Assembly: GCA_029531795.1 (NCBI GenBank)
Contig: JAPEIS010000011.1
Coordinates: 1,240,001 to 1,304,000 of the forward strand
Direction: 5' to 3'
Length of the DNA: 64,000 bases
Source of the DNA: Sclerotinia nivalis
Taxonomy: Eukaryota > Ascomycota > Leotiomycetes > Helotiales > Sclerotiniaceae
Below the pieces are notes generated by a model. That model saw only the letters and a program-made list of their open reading frames with translations, did not search any database and was not told the DNA's origin. Position 1 is the first letter of the stretch, and the number at the start of each line of letters is the position of its first letter. The translations under genes and the position numbers were made by a program. Below, piece by piece: positions 37,753 through 50,553 of this stretch.

Positions 37753-38169
37753 CTTGCCGAAGTAAGAATGATTACAACGAGAAAGAAGAACTGCGGCACC
37801 ATGGCATACTTATGCCAACACCGGCCAAGGGAAGGCGCATGCTTGTCTTGCACAAGCTTGCGGCATCGACACGGTACCTACTTCTCTGAGCCAATGGTGG
37901 AATGGTGGGGTAATGGTCTACATTGCGAGCTGCCTTTTGTAGAAGTGCCTTGACAATTCATATCGTCGTAATCGTCACCCATGTTTTCTTCATTAATTTA
38001 AGGTTATCTCGTATCTTAATGTTCATTGGACGGCTTGCCAGATCATCACGGAGGTGTCGCTGCATTAGGAAAGTCATTGGGGAATCGGACGACGCCAAAT
38101 TGAGCTATGCATATCAAGTGGGGAAGGCCTCCTTCCGCATTTTCGACGATTGCCGAAAGAAGGGTAGGT

Positions 38170-38293
38170 ACTCGTGCGGCCAGAAAGTATGCAACTCCGA
38201 AGCTCTACGCACGTACCAAAAGACGGTAAACTTCAAGAGGAATAACCTGATTTCTCTAACGTCCTGAGTTTCATACTTTCTGGCAGCACGAGT
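38170..38293. repeat. Fold-back element with 22-bp terminal inverted repeats (MITE-like)
   Basis: The left arm 38170-38191 (actcgtgcggccagaaag + tatg) and the right arm 38272-38293 are reverse complements with one mismatch, and similarity extends a further ~8 bases inward. The flanks are taggt on the left and aaggt on the right, a possible 5-bp target duplication with one difference. There is no coding capacity. It could be a miniature transposon or a fortuitous hairpin. Confidence 0.5.
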
Positions 38294-40983
38294 AAGGTCA
38301 TAAAGCACAAATCCTACTTCCAATGAAAGTATCGAGATCAATAACGTATTTTACAACCATAAAGAAAACACAAGGAAGCCGTATTTAAGGATCGAAAAAA
38401 GGAAGGGATTGATAAATCAAAATTGCCTCATAAACTATCAATTACAGCTTCCGATGCAGATAATGAATCAGATAGTTTTCTAGCATGTGGAACCAGAATA
38501 AAACAACTTCCTAATTAGGTTGCGGTAAAAAGGTACCATCCCACCATCCGATAATCATCCATAACTCGCCAACACATTATTCTTGGCAAAAGATTAGAGT
38601 AAATGTCGTATTAGACCGCCAATTCAATCACGCAATGTATTTGATATCGACACTCCCCTTGCAATGCTGTAAAGATATGATTGTTGAAATTGATGTATCA
38701 ACTATTTTTGATCTGAGTTCCATTATTGTAATCTTTACTCTTGAATGATTGACGAAAAGAAACACTTGTACGAGTCCTTTACATTTTGAATCCAATATAA
38801 ATACGGGCCATCCAAAGCTGTTTGTTGCAGATGATAAGCATATATTTAAAATACACTTATATGTTGGCTTTCTCCAACACCTTAGTTGAAGATCCGACTC
38901 ATAACGGGAGAAGTCATTTAAGACAAACCACTCAAGCATGAATGTTTGAGATCAAATCGAATTTGTGTCAATACTTGCAGGAGACTGCTTTAATGTCCGA
39001 TCAATCAACCACCCAACAACAACTCAAGCAACGCTCATTGGATTGGATCGTATTGTAGACCATGTTCCTCTTTGATTTTACCAAATTAAAGTCTAGATAA
39101 CGACCAGAACTCGCACATCTAATTGTCAAACAATAAGGATAACTTTGTGGTACCCTCTTAGAGTTGTATACAATTAATATAGGTCAGTTGACAATTCTAT
39201 GGATTGTGCGAAGTCAACATAACGATTGAAAGAAAGCTGTCATCCATTATAGCTGTAACCCCGGAAGATCAAAAGATATTGTCTTTAAAGCTTAGATAGG
39301 GCAGAATCACTGCAACATCTCAGGTGCCTTGAATTGAAGGAAACTTCCCCATATATCGCGAACCAAATTCATAACATCGATACTCTACCAGCGAAGGAAT
39401 ACCAATTCTATCCACGAGACGCTACTACTCAGTTGCGCGTTAAAATGTGCAAATATGCAATGATTCTTCCGTATGAAAGCTTTTCAAGTAAAAGATACTT
39501 CATTCACACTGGAGCAACCATCGAAATTGCTCTACACCAACAAAGCAATGTGAGCCTGAAACGAGTAGGCGTGCAGAAGAGGAGTGAAGAAGAGGAGGAT
39601 TGAAGGATGCCATTGACGAAACTATGCAGAAACTTGTTTTTGGATCTGTATACCCAAGGTTTGGGTGTTAGGTATTGTAAGCAATATCTTGAGGGAAAGG
39701 AGGCACTAGGAACAGATTAATGGTGCTTGCGGTTGCCTGTCTTCCCGGGCACTTGGGTTGATGTAGCAGGATTTTCAATTCTCACCAATGGTATGAGTGG
39801 TACAAGTCCAGCAAACCATCTCAATTTGTGAACTGATAAGAGTTAGGTAACCATGTCAATCAAGGCCATAAGAGTATGACAATGCAATGGGGCTCACTCC
39901 CTCTGAATTGACATTGCTTAAGCCTAGCATCGAAGCTGATCAAAAAGTGTAGATGGTGTGGTGTGGTAGTATCTGGGTGGTCAACCCGTAGGTTTGCTCA
40001 ACATTGTAAGTCTACCCTATGCGGCTTGACAATTTGCCACTTTCGACAGATAGAATAACATTCAAATTTCAAATTGAATGAAGAAACAATAATAATTGAG
40101 TCAATTCTGTGGCTCAAATCTGGAAGGCATCAATTCAGTCGTAGTATTTGCACCAACCGTACTCAAAAATTACGACTCATTACATAAAAAATATTAACTA
40201 GACCATGAAAGCATTAAGAAAAAAGAACCGTAAAACACGTGCTCACTAAGCTATTTGACCCACAATTCGATACATTTGCGGCCGCATAGACCGTATCTAA
40301 ACCCAATCCAGCCAAGTTTGTCACATTTGCAGCAATCAGCGCCAATTTCCCACTAGCGAGAAATGTATAAAGTCTCAGCTTCTCCCTTGAGATTCCCTTC
40401 TTTTTTCTTCATCTTAGTGCATGGGTTTTACGCATATCAGTGAGGATTCGTCCGAGATTGCGTTTTTGCTAGTTGAAAACTATAACCATGACCACTCCAG
40501 GTTGGCTTCGGCTGGCCTGGGAATCTTTGGAACCAAACATCTTCTCGCATGAGATTTTATTTTAACTGTTTTTCATTGCGACCGGCTTCTTGTAGGCTGA
40601 CGTGAAGAAGAATTGGAGGGGCTACATGGTGGGTGTGGGAGGGAGGAGGAGATAATGGGAATCATCAAAACGTCTTGATATGTATTTATGAATTTTGTTG
40701 TATGTAGCATTTTAAATAGGATCGTTCTCTTTCTATTGATGATGGACTTGTTCCGTTGTGTTGATGATTTTGTAACCATGATTTGGTAGGGTACTTGTCG
40801 CAATTGCCATTCTACCAACACTGTTTCGGACAGTCTAATTCAAAGAACCTGATAACATATATTTCCATGCCTCCTAGTGATTCTATATCGTAAAAATGCA
40901 TCTAATAAAGCCATATCGAGATTCGCCATCAATCATGCAAATGTGCTACATTCAGCATATCTAACAAATCAGGAAGGTTCAAA

Positions 40984-41036
40984 AACAAGAACAAGAACAA
41001 GAACAAGAACAAGAACAAGAACAAGAACAAGAAGAA
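40984..41036. repeat. Microsatellite (aagaac)n
   Basis: About seven consecutive units of aagaac, followed by aagaagaac, ending roughly 65 bases before the reductase start codon. Confidence 0.85.
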
Positions 41037-41103
41037 CAATACCTTTGTCAATTCCATCTGCCACTCCATCTCAATCCACCACAACCACATCTATATATTC
41101 ATC

Positions 41104-42186
41104 ATGACGAAGACGGCACTCATCACAGGCGCAACTGGTTTACTCGGCAGACAAGTTCTCAAAGTATTTGATCGGGAAAATTGGAATGTAGTTGGCACCG
41201 GATTTTCACGCGCAAAGCCTCCTACCATTCTCAAGGCAGATTTGGCTTCCGAATCGGAAGTTTCAAAGGTGTTGGATGAATCCAAGTAAAGTAGCATCTT
41301 CACAATCTTCAATGCAATACTGACGGTAGGAGTATTTGAAGACCTCAAGTCGTAATTCATTGTAAGTTTTATCAACAATGCCTGCTGCAACACTGCCTGC
41401 TGCCTCGTCATCATCATCAATGCTAACATCGGGATTACAGGCGCAGCGAATAGATTTCCCGATAAATGCGATAACGACCCTGAAGGAACACGCGCTCTCA
41501 ATATTGCCGCCTCTGCCTCATTAGCAAAACTCTGTGCTGCACAATCAATCCTTCTCATCTATATATCCACCGATTACGTTTTCCCTGGCACCGAAGGCGA
41601 TGCACCTTACGAGACAAGCCATAGCCCAAAGCCCCCAAACCTATATGGAGAAACAAAATATGAGGGTGAGAAAGCTGTATTGGCAGAATATGAGAAAGCA
41701 GGCAAATCTGGTTTGGGAGTAGTATTGAGAGTTCCAGTTCTTTACGGGGAAGGCGAACCTGAAGAAAGTGCAATTGGTGTACTGATCAACTCGGTCTGGA
41801 AAGCCCAAGAAAAAGATGCCAATGTCAAGATGGATCATTGGGCCATCCGCTATCCTACCAATACGGAAGATATAGGTCGAGTTCTGTCAGACATTGCGAT
41901 TAGATATCTCGAAAGCAAAGAGCTATCATCTTTACCACGAATCTTGCAATTTTCCTCCGAGGACAAATACACAAAATATGAGATCTGCCAACTCTTTGCG
42001 GAGATTTTGGGCTTGCCATTGGATGGCATGGTGGCAAATACAGAAGGGAATGATCCAAATGCTAGCGTGCAGAGACCTTATGATTGTCATTTGTCTACCA
42101 AGGCATTGAAGGATCTAGGGATCAATGTTGCTACGATGGATTTTACTGGGTTTTGGAGGAGGGAAATGAGGGCTTTTAGGAAGTAA
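41104..42186 (+). CDS. RmlD/MAT2B-like NAD(P)-binding reductase, 315 aa; exons 41104..41285, 41342..41361, 41441..42186
   Basis: The protein belongs to the extended short-chain dehydrogenase superfamily, in the branch of dTDP-4-dehydrorhamnose reductase and the MAT2B regulatory subunit of methionine adenosyltransferase. The N-terminal Rossmann motif is TGATGLLGRQ (residues 8-17). The active-site Tyr-Lys pair is Tyr136 and Lys140 in LYGETKYEGE, with STD at 110-112 upstream. The gene has a 20-nt internal exon (41342-41361) encoding PQVVIH, needed to keep phase and the beta strand before CAANRFPD. Fungal members lack a sure substrate assignment; I infer a role either as a reductase or as a SAM-synthetase partner. 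The last residues (FWRREMRAFRK) are a typical C-terminal helix. Confidence 0.92.
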
Positions 42187-42584
42187 AGAAGCATGGGGCT
42201 CAAGATATTCAAGCATAGTCTGTGTTCTACCTATGTATGATCACTGTCCATCGAGTAATACCTATTGAGTATTTCCTCAAAACACACCGATCTTATTGTC
42301 AAAACTCTTGATGATGGCCATAAGAATTATACGAGAGGGTCTGAAAGTTCTCTTGGCGTTATTCTGGCCTTTCTAGTGGGCCATATTTGTGACAATCCCT
42401 TGTGCAATGCATCAGGTTTCCATTTTCCAACCTTCCCATCAGTGACTCAGTTCCCAGAAATTTCAATGGCAAACTCCCGCCAATTCATGATGCCTAGTAG
42501 GCTAAGGCTATGCCCATCGTCGTCCACTCACAGTATGCGACGAATGTCAATGGGCTGCCTCATATTATGCTTTTAAGCTCCTGT

Positions 42585-43710
42585 CTATCTTGTAGGATGA
42601 AGCTCAATTGAATTCCCTGGATGGTCGTATATATAGTTTTTATGAACATTATGCCCAACAATGTTGGACTCCGACGATAAAGACTCCCCTCTGTAAATAC
42701 TATGATTGCGATTTCCAGACGCGATGGATGTTAGGGAAATCATGCTCCGAACGCTCTTCATGATACTCAAAAGACATTGGCCGGAGAAGATTGGCCCTAC
42801 TGTAGGAGGACAAACTGTATGACCGCAACTCCTAATTCCACCATGCCCCAGACCATGAGAATACTGACGACGCCTGTAATGACGAGGATTTAGTGAAGCT
42901 GGAAGATAGGGAGGCAGATAGCTTATCATCAGCATCTAATGACATGGTGAACGCAACTTGAAGGTTGTTAGCCGAGTCTTATTATCTGGAATGGCATACT
43001 AACGTTTTGGGGATAAGAATACTATGAAAAAGTACATGCGAGCGACACCACAAGCGACAGCTCTACATCAAGTATTAGTAACTGATTGAAGCCCGCCGCA
43101 ACATTCAAAGACTAGTCTACTCACAAAGCTCCAAGTATAAATACACCGGACACAGTAAATTTCCACGCCATGGACATATGGAATTGAAATACCTAGAGTT
43201 TCAATCGAGAACGAACTTCCTTCGGAAAAGACTCAATTTTACCTGTCGTGGGCAATATCAAAATTGCCGAATCGGCAATGACGTCCAAGACTGAATATAA
43301 TCTTACAAGCAAGAGGGTAAATGTATTCGTACATTCGCTTCGAAGCTCAACGATCCTCCCCAGGCTTCCAGCTCCGATCCGCAGGAGGCTGCTACGGCAA
43401 TGAAGAATGTAATATTAATGCTCCAAATTACAACGAACCCGATGAGACCGGCTGAAGATGTCGAAAAATCGTCCGATAAATAAGTGTCGGTAGAAGAAAC
43501 ATATCGATAGTTTCGTGAATATAAAGACAATGCATTGCATTGTAGAAGGAAAATGGGATTTCCAGCTACCGTAACAAGTAATCACCCGGTGCTTCATTTC
43601 ATGAAAATAAAGTAGGTATTTATGTACTCGTACTTACTTTCTCCAATAAAATCGGCTCGGGCTAATGTCTGTGACTGAAGTCTCGGGGTCCTCTGGGGGA
43701 TCATGGGAGC
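42585..43710 (-). pseudogene. PTH11/rhodopsin-domain integral membrane protein, multiply frameshifted
   Basis: Read on the minus strand, the conserved blocks of fungal rhodopsin-domain (PTH11-like) membrane proteins occur in the right order but in different frames. DPPEDPETSVTD and FYWRK lie at about 43690-43630. FTKLSICFFYRHLFIGRFFD follows at about 43510-43450. Then SAGLIGFVVIWSINITFF (43440-43380) is one frame off, and RLYSVLDVIADSAILILP (43300-43250) is off again. FQFHMSMAWKFTVSGVFILG lies at about 43200-43130. VACGVARMYFF is at about 43060, then WGMVELGVAVI at about 42850, and PIFSGQCLLSIMKSVRSMIS (42800-42740) in yet another frame. At least three of these changes cannot be introns, because the blocks are nearly contiguous. 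These proteins are seven-helix, GPCR-like; this copy is dead or badly mis-sequenced. Confidence 0.75.
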
Positions 43711-45987
43711 CAATTGTATGAGTTGCATATCTATATCCTGTTATAGAGTACATAAGTACTTATCACTCCGGCTGTGGAAAATAGCAACATATATACCGAC
43801 CAGAAAAATCCTCGAGCATCCTCTCATCAAAAGCTATTTTTCATTACGATTTATTATCAAATCCAAATACTCGCTAGATATATCAAACCTTTAGATGCAT
43901 GGGTAACGGTTTACAATTGAGGGATGATGAGATAGTTATCGAGGACTAAATTCGTTTTGCCTTTTTCTCCGGGCTAGTCAGTATACGAGGATTGGAAATT
44001 GTCGATCTGGGGCTGGGGATAGAATACTGGTTGCGAGAACTGGATGGGGTGGGGGGATATACTTTTGATAGTTCGCGTTGCGCACTCGAATGTGGAGTAG
44101 GAACAAGGAGCTCCAGCTGTTTTATGATCCACTTAAGGGGAGGATCTGGAGGGGTATATAACATGGGTGGTTAGCAATCTATTATTGCTGAACGGCACGC
44201 AGGAGTGCATGATTGGCAGTGATATTGGTAGCAGGGATATGCAATGATACATGAGGCTTTTAGTCGACTTTGGCTTTTGTTGTGCAAACGCTCTCACTCG
44301 ACACAGTTTCGGCATGAAGATATAACGTTAACAGTGAGTCTCTCATTTTACTCTGTGCATCCAGGGAAGTAATAGGTTCATATATAAAGACATCTTGAGT
44401 CTTAAAACCCCAAAACCAAGCCCACGCCCAGTAAAAAACTTCACTGATCATTCTTCCATCGCGTTGCGGGACTGCTTCAATTCTCAGCCCACAATGAAAT
44501 CAAGATCCTCCATACTTCCCCAGGTCGAGCAGGCAGACAAAGCCACAAGCTATCAGCCAGTCCAGCAGTCTCGTATCCTCACAATGACAAAATTCATTAT
44601 ATTTATACTCATATCACAAATGCAACAACTTTATCTTTCCTATAGTTCATCTATAAAACACAAATTACCCATAGACTATGGTATGAATCATTTTATTTGA
44701 AAACAAGCCTCATTAAAGCTAACGGATTCGCATAGCTCGGCCTACTTCTATAGGGACAACATGAAAACGTATGCACTGGTGATAACTTACAGTATCGGCA
44801 AACAGGCCAAACGCGAAGAATTATGGGATGCAATTTTACCTTCGCACGGGTTTGGGGGCAATACGGCGGGTGATGGGCTACACCAATGTCGAAATTAAGA
44901 CGATTTGCGAAACTTTGCTGCGGAAAATACGGCATGCTATGCTATCATAACACAATTGAGGACCTCGAGATAGTATTGAAAGAGCATTTTGGCTTCTGTG
45001 ATGATGGAATAGAATAGATGGACTAATTTTGAATAATGCAGCTGGTTGATACTTAAGTTACCGTCTACAGTTTACAGTTTTAATCTCCCAACGTACATAC
45101 GCGATTAATCAATTTGAGCGGGATATAACCCACTGGCCGAAAATGAAAGATACTTGAACTCTACCCTCGCATTTAAAACGCTTACTTCTGGATGATACTA
45201 ACATATTGGATGAACAGCTTGAATTCCATGTATACATATACATAAAGGAATCACCCATTCACAGCAAGTTTCTAGAAGGTAGTATGCCCGTTGTACTGTG
45301 TAATCTCAACGATCATTTCAGTCCGAATTGTAACCAGCAAGGGAATTGGTGCATAGAAGCGATTCTTCGCAAATGAACCAATAAAAAGTTAAAAATCTTA
45401 CAGAGAATATAATCAATATCAATATCAATAATTCCTCATTATAATACCTCCAAGATGTATTATCACACAGCGCAGATTGGTCAAAAACAATCTCTTAAAA
45501 CAACGTCGAAGCGGGGATTTTTCATAGCCATGTAATCAGATGTGTAGCATTGTTTTGAATAATTCGCTCTTATTTTGGTACCGCGAATTTCTGTCGTTTC
45601 GGAAATCTGATAAAATATCAATAGATATTAATTCGTTTAATATATTCTTCAAAAATATAAGCTCTGAAGATTTTCATATCTCCAGCTCCAGCAAATTTCT
45701 GGGCTTCTGCAGGACGCTCCCATAAATACTCGGAACAGCGATTTCGAGGTGTGATGCGCAAGCGCAAATCCCTATTTTAGACACAACTACCAGTATGAAC
45801 GAGTTGAGCGACTCACTATCAAAAGACTCGATCATTAATGAAAAAGTTAAGGATCGTAGAACTAACCATTTGATTTGGCTGTTGATGTTTGAATCATTCC
45901 AAAGCATCAACGATCTGATACCGATATACAACTTAGTACTTTCTAAATGCCCTATATGGGACACAAACCACCCATCCATAAGATATA
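43711..45987. other. Intergenic stretch, no supported gene
   Basis: Only short domain-free ORFs. Upstream minus-strand DNA up to about 43860 may hold the N-terminal exon of the rhodopsin-domain pseudogene, but no start is clear. Confidence 0.5.
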
Positions 45988-46826
45988 ATGAATTCATTAA
46001 ACGTCAACGCAAAACCATCCTGTGAGGAAGAAGTTCTCCCATATATTGCAAAGCATGGGGAAAAGACAAGATATCTCGGCTTTGCTCTCTTCGCCACTAT
46101 AACTCTCGCAGGTCTCACCGGATTTTTTATAGGTACCCAAGTAGCAGGCGTTGAAAAGCAGCCACCAGACGTACTCGTTCGAGGCGAGAAACATTTTTAG
46201 GCCCAAAATTAACGAGCAACATCTAACGTGGCAAACTCCTATAGATCCAATAAATTTGAGGAAGCAGGCTTTTGACTTTGACAAGAATTTCGGTATCGTG
46301 CTACTAGAGCATGGCTAAGAACTAGTGTGGGATGAGATTGTATTAGGCAAGAAGTGCAAGAAATTTGAATACTATATTATTTTCGTCGGTTTGATCTTTT
46401 TAACGCTTAGTGATCTCAAAGATATGCCTACTGAGCAACACTAATTATCCAATAAAAGGGTTAGGGTTTGTAGAAGAGACTACCAGCCCGACCAATATTT
46501 CCCTGATTGCTGCAGTCCACCAGCTTCACTGTTTGGTAGATGAATATCTGGTTTGTATCTTCTATTTTTTATTCGAATCTAAACAACTAAATCGAAGTAC
46601 AGTACACCATACGCCGGATTCACTACTTACACACGGGATAAGATGAGAAGGAAGACATCGACATGAACATAGACAGAGCAGAGCACATACTACATTGTTT
46701 CGAATACATAAGACAATCCATCATGTGCAATGCTGACTCTGACTTAGAGCCGGGATCGGGACATTCGTTACGCGGCTAAGTGTTGTGCGGCAGTGTAGAG
46801 ACTATGATCGCTGGGCCAAGCAATAA
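45988..46826 (+). pseudogene. UstYa-type (DUF3328) protein gene, decayed
   Basis: The first frame (45988-46200) encodes a short cytoplasmic N-terminus and one membrane helix (FALFATITLAGLTGFFIG), typical of UstYa-like proteins. Downstream, in other frames, are GLGFVEE and IAAVHQLHCLVDEY (about 46460-46550), then HILHCFEYIRQSIMCNADSD (about 46685-46745). These are the two His-x-x-His-Cys type signatures of the family. The usual C-terminal CRDYD-R-WA lies at about 46790-46820. Between them are in-frame stops (for example TAA at about 46316) and a frame change before the last block. Family members act as oxidases in fungal peptide (RiPP) and other secondary metabolite pathways. I see no precursor peptide or partner gene nearby. 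Some gaps may be introns, so pseudogene status is probable, not certain. Confidence 0.6.
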
Positions 46827-49693
46827 AGAGTGGTGGATCGAACCAGGTTTCTCAACCCATCGGTCCTTGAACGGCAGAAAACGTGCAAAGCATGGTATGT
46901 ATGCTACGGTGTAACCGTGCAAGAGCTGTGAAGTAAATGATTTCTTGTGGAACTATAATTCAGAAAGGAGATACTCAGGATCTCCGATAACGCAAATTAC
47001 ACAAGTCAAATCAGGATACAAACTATAAACTTGTGCCTCCTCATTGGCCTGCAGAAGTTCCACTGCAAATCTAATATGACAAAAAATATTCAAGTGGATC
47101 ACGTAGAACAATCTGGCAAATGAACACTTGTTACATTGAAATTCTTGCTATTGCAAATGCTACAATTGATGTGTTTTCCATATGACATGCAAAGAGGTAG
47201 CAGAGCATCCATATCCGATGATTGTAGCCTCATGAAAAAGCTGCGGATAGCTGAAATAACAACCATCGGATACCTTCTGTGAAGGGTATTCGACGCATAT
47301 TCGAACTATTTGTAATGGACCAGGCTTACCAACCATGCCTTTTATCCATATGCCTCTTACTCCATTTCAAAGCCATTTCTATTGCCCGTCTCGAAAGCTT
47401 TCTTCCCGGCACGAAGTCCATTGATCGATCGTTTCTTTCATGGCTCCCACACTAAGATACCAAGCGCCAAATTCGATAATTCGAAACGGCAGTAGTTGCA
47501 ATTGCCTAAAGCACTGCAAAACGCACTTCAATGTACAATTTTTCCGCAATACCACTGGCCATGAAAGTTTGTGATCATTCGCTGATCGATACTGCCTCGG
47601 TTACACAATCGAAAAATGACAAGAAGGTAGTGCGCAGACAGGGCTCTGCATTACCAAGTACCACACAAGCTGTAGCCCGGAATACTTTCTTCTGTTTTGT
47701 CTTTTTCGTAGAAGAGACGCTGAGCAAGCCAGACTACACGAGTTTTAGCTCCAGTTTAGAGGACAGCGCGCACATCACGAGTTCGATTGGAAGAAAGGGG
47801 GATTTTGGCACCTTCACTGCCCCATATAGCAAGTTTTACATCTATGCCATGTAAACGTCAACGAATGCTCAACTGATGCTGTTCTCGTTTTCCAGATCCT
47901 ATATTTTTCCTCCACCATGCGCAGATCGACAGGTTATGGTGGCTTTGGTAACGGAATATGCTGGCCAAGCCAGTATCAATTTGACAACAAGGGGTGCATA
48001 TTTTGCTGACTGGCTTGATTTGAATGGCTTTACAAAGGGTACCAGACGCTGCGGTAATGAACACGGTAGGAGGAATACTATGTTATAAATACGAACATTC
48101 TTAAAGTCTCGATGTGTGTTCTACCGGATAGGCATGTATTCGGCATATGAAAATGGGACGAACTGTTCACGAAATGCTAATTTGTATCTCTCAAATTCTT
48201 GTTCGTTCATTGTGCAACCCACTCACCCGCGTGTCCTCTCTCTGAGAATTTGGTGCTCTTCAAGAGGGAGGAGAGCAGGAGTGACTCTGAAAACAATCGA
48301 TCGATTCTCTAGCGATGATAGTTATCGAAGTATATTGAATGATCATGGTTTGCACTCTTGACATACGTAGGCAATGTTACCAGGTACTGTGTCACGAATG
48401 ATGTAATATCCTGGCGATGAGCACCAGTATTGCCATGTATGATGTATTTAGCTGTACTTCAGCCCGTGGTATCGCTGGTAAGTTGTGCAGCCACCATCGT
48501 AGAATTTAATTGAAAGCAATAGAGACGTAATTGACGACAGATGCTCTAGGACAACAACTGACCGTACAGGACGGAAAGTCAGGACAAAATACCAGTGGCT
48601 TGGGTGCTTTCTGGGCTTCAAAAACGAGAAATATCGACGCTTTTAATTCCAAGAAAGACAAGCATGTTCCACTACCCAGGATATTTGGTAATTGGTGCCA
48701 CCCGAATGAGGAACTGCTCCCCACCAGGGCTCATCGCTGGGAGTCTCGGGCGATACCTTTTCCGTAGTCTTTGCGCTCCAATCTTCAGAAATAAATACAA
48801 TCTAGATGGCCTATTTCCTGATTCTTGAGAGATCATCGACTAGCAAAGTCCTTCGGCAACGGGATCCGGCCCAAAGTGACGGAAAAGGCGAGACTATGAG
48901 TGCACTAGAGGGCATCGTGCTGCACATCGCAATTTCCCGCCGGACAAAAGGAGTACTTCCGCGCTTTTAATTCTCCTTATGGATGGATGATATTATTTTA
49001 TTGATGTCGAGAAAGTTTATGTAGACGATCTTGGATTCAATACTGGATTGAATTTATTTTGTGATGTTGATCAAAAAACGCCATGGCGACTCCGACTCTC
49101 AAATCCCGAAATGCAGCGTAGGTTCCACTGTTGGCAATCTCAAAGGTAACCTTAAATTGACATGAAGTTTTCTACCTCTTTTCTCTTACATGATGTGTGT
49201 AAGAAGGTAGGTGTAGGTAATATAATTTACCTGCCAGCCTCACAGACCATGGAATAGGTCAAAGGCTAGCAGGATGAGGATTTTTCTTACCTCAGAATTT
49301 GGCGCGCTCTTGGAGAAAATTTGAAAGCAGAAATATATTAATTCTGACCCATAATGATTGGCCATTTCCTTCTGACAACAGCTTGCTTGTTACCGAAATG
49401 TATAATAAATTAAATGGCCACCCCTCGGATGTCTTGGTAATATTCCTATTGTGTTACCAACTTTGATTGATGATGCAATTTGTTAACCATTGACCACCAC
49501 TTGTACCATATGAAAGTAAGATTACTAGGTATGTATTTCAGTTGGACTCCAGCTACTTCGCGGTGGCGCCCCGGTACTTCTTTTTGTTCTCATGTGAATA
49601 TATATTTAGATGAGTACAAATCTTACCTGGCAAGACATTTTGACATGTTAGAAATGACTTCTCGAGCACTGGCTTTACGCAAAGTTGCTTCTT

Positions 49694-49724
<31 letters not shown>

Positions 49725-50553
49725 TTATAAGAAACTATTGATGCCAATTTGAGATGGGGGTCAGTGAATTTGTAAAGAAAATCTAGGGCATTGAGCCTTA
49801 ATGTACCCCATTTTTCAGAGGTTGGTTTCGACATGTAATAAAGTGGATTTTGGATTTTCAACGCTTCATCCTTCAAAGTAGAAATTCATCATCATTGGTT
49901 ACATTCAGCCTTGTCAACAAGGGTTAAATAACGCTGCGTGCTCCGTTTTGTGTGAAATGCCCTTGACTGGACCATGTGTGACTTGCAAATTTCCCCTGTT
50001 TTTCCCCCACATTATCCGGGAGATCATCTATCATCTAATAAGTTTTTTTTTGAATCATCAGATTGATCAGATTGATCAAGCCAAACATTCCTAAGTAGAA
50101 TAAGGGAAAAATATGTACTATTATGTGGTATGATTTGGTCTGATCTGGTATGAATGATATGCTCTCTAGTAATAGTACAAAGCAATCAATCAGTCGATCA
50201 ACCAATCGATCAATCAATCAACCACTACTAAAACTAAAAAGTACAAGAAGAAAAAAAGAGGTTCAATGTTACTTCTAATTTTAAGATTGCGCATATCCAC
50301 CGCCCGCAGCCCAGTCTAACACCGCGTTTACAATCTGCAAGGTACCTCCTCTCACTCAATCCATTCTCCAAATCTGGGGGTCAATTCATTCAAGTCGTTC
50401 TACACACACAATACACAATAATAACCTCAACACAATTCCTCCTTGTTCAACTCGTTCTTTACTTTTTCTTATTAATTCGACCAAGAAAATAATGCCCATA
50501 AGGGTAATTACTTATGATATTCAAGTCCTGGATTATCCACTCATTCATTCATC
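46827..50553. other. Intergenic stretch, mostly featureless; microsatellite
   Basis: There are short open frames at 47531-47854, 47876-48088 and 48531-48828 with protein-like composition (for example YAGQASINLTTRGAYFADWL at about 47960) but no family I can name. They may be further gene relics. A (ttc)n microsatellite lies at about 49689-49724. A tcaatcaatc-rich stretch occurs at about 50180-50222. Confidence 0.5.
49689..49724. repeat. Microsatellite (ttc)n
   Basis: About eleven uninterrupted ttc units. It is not in a supported gene. Confidence 0.9.

Larger units (their letters stand above)
37753..41103. other. Intergenic stretch with fold-back repeat, no supported gene
   Basis: No gene is supported over 3.3 kb. 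An inverted repeat lies at 38170-38293 (listed separately). A hexanucleotide array (aagaac) occurs at about 40984-41030, in the likely 5' untranslated leader of the next gene. Several ORFs of 60-110 codons lack domains. Confidence 0.6.
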
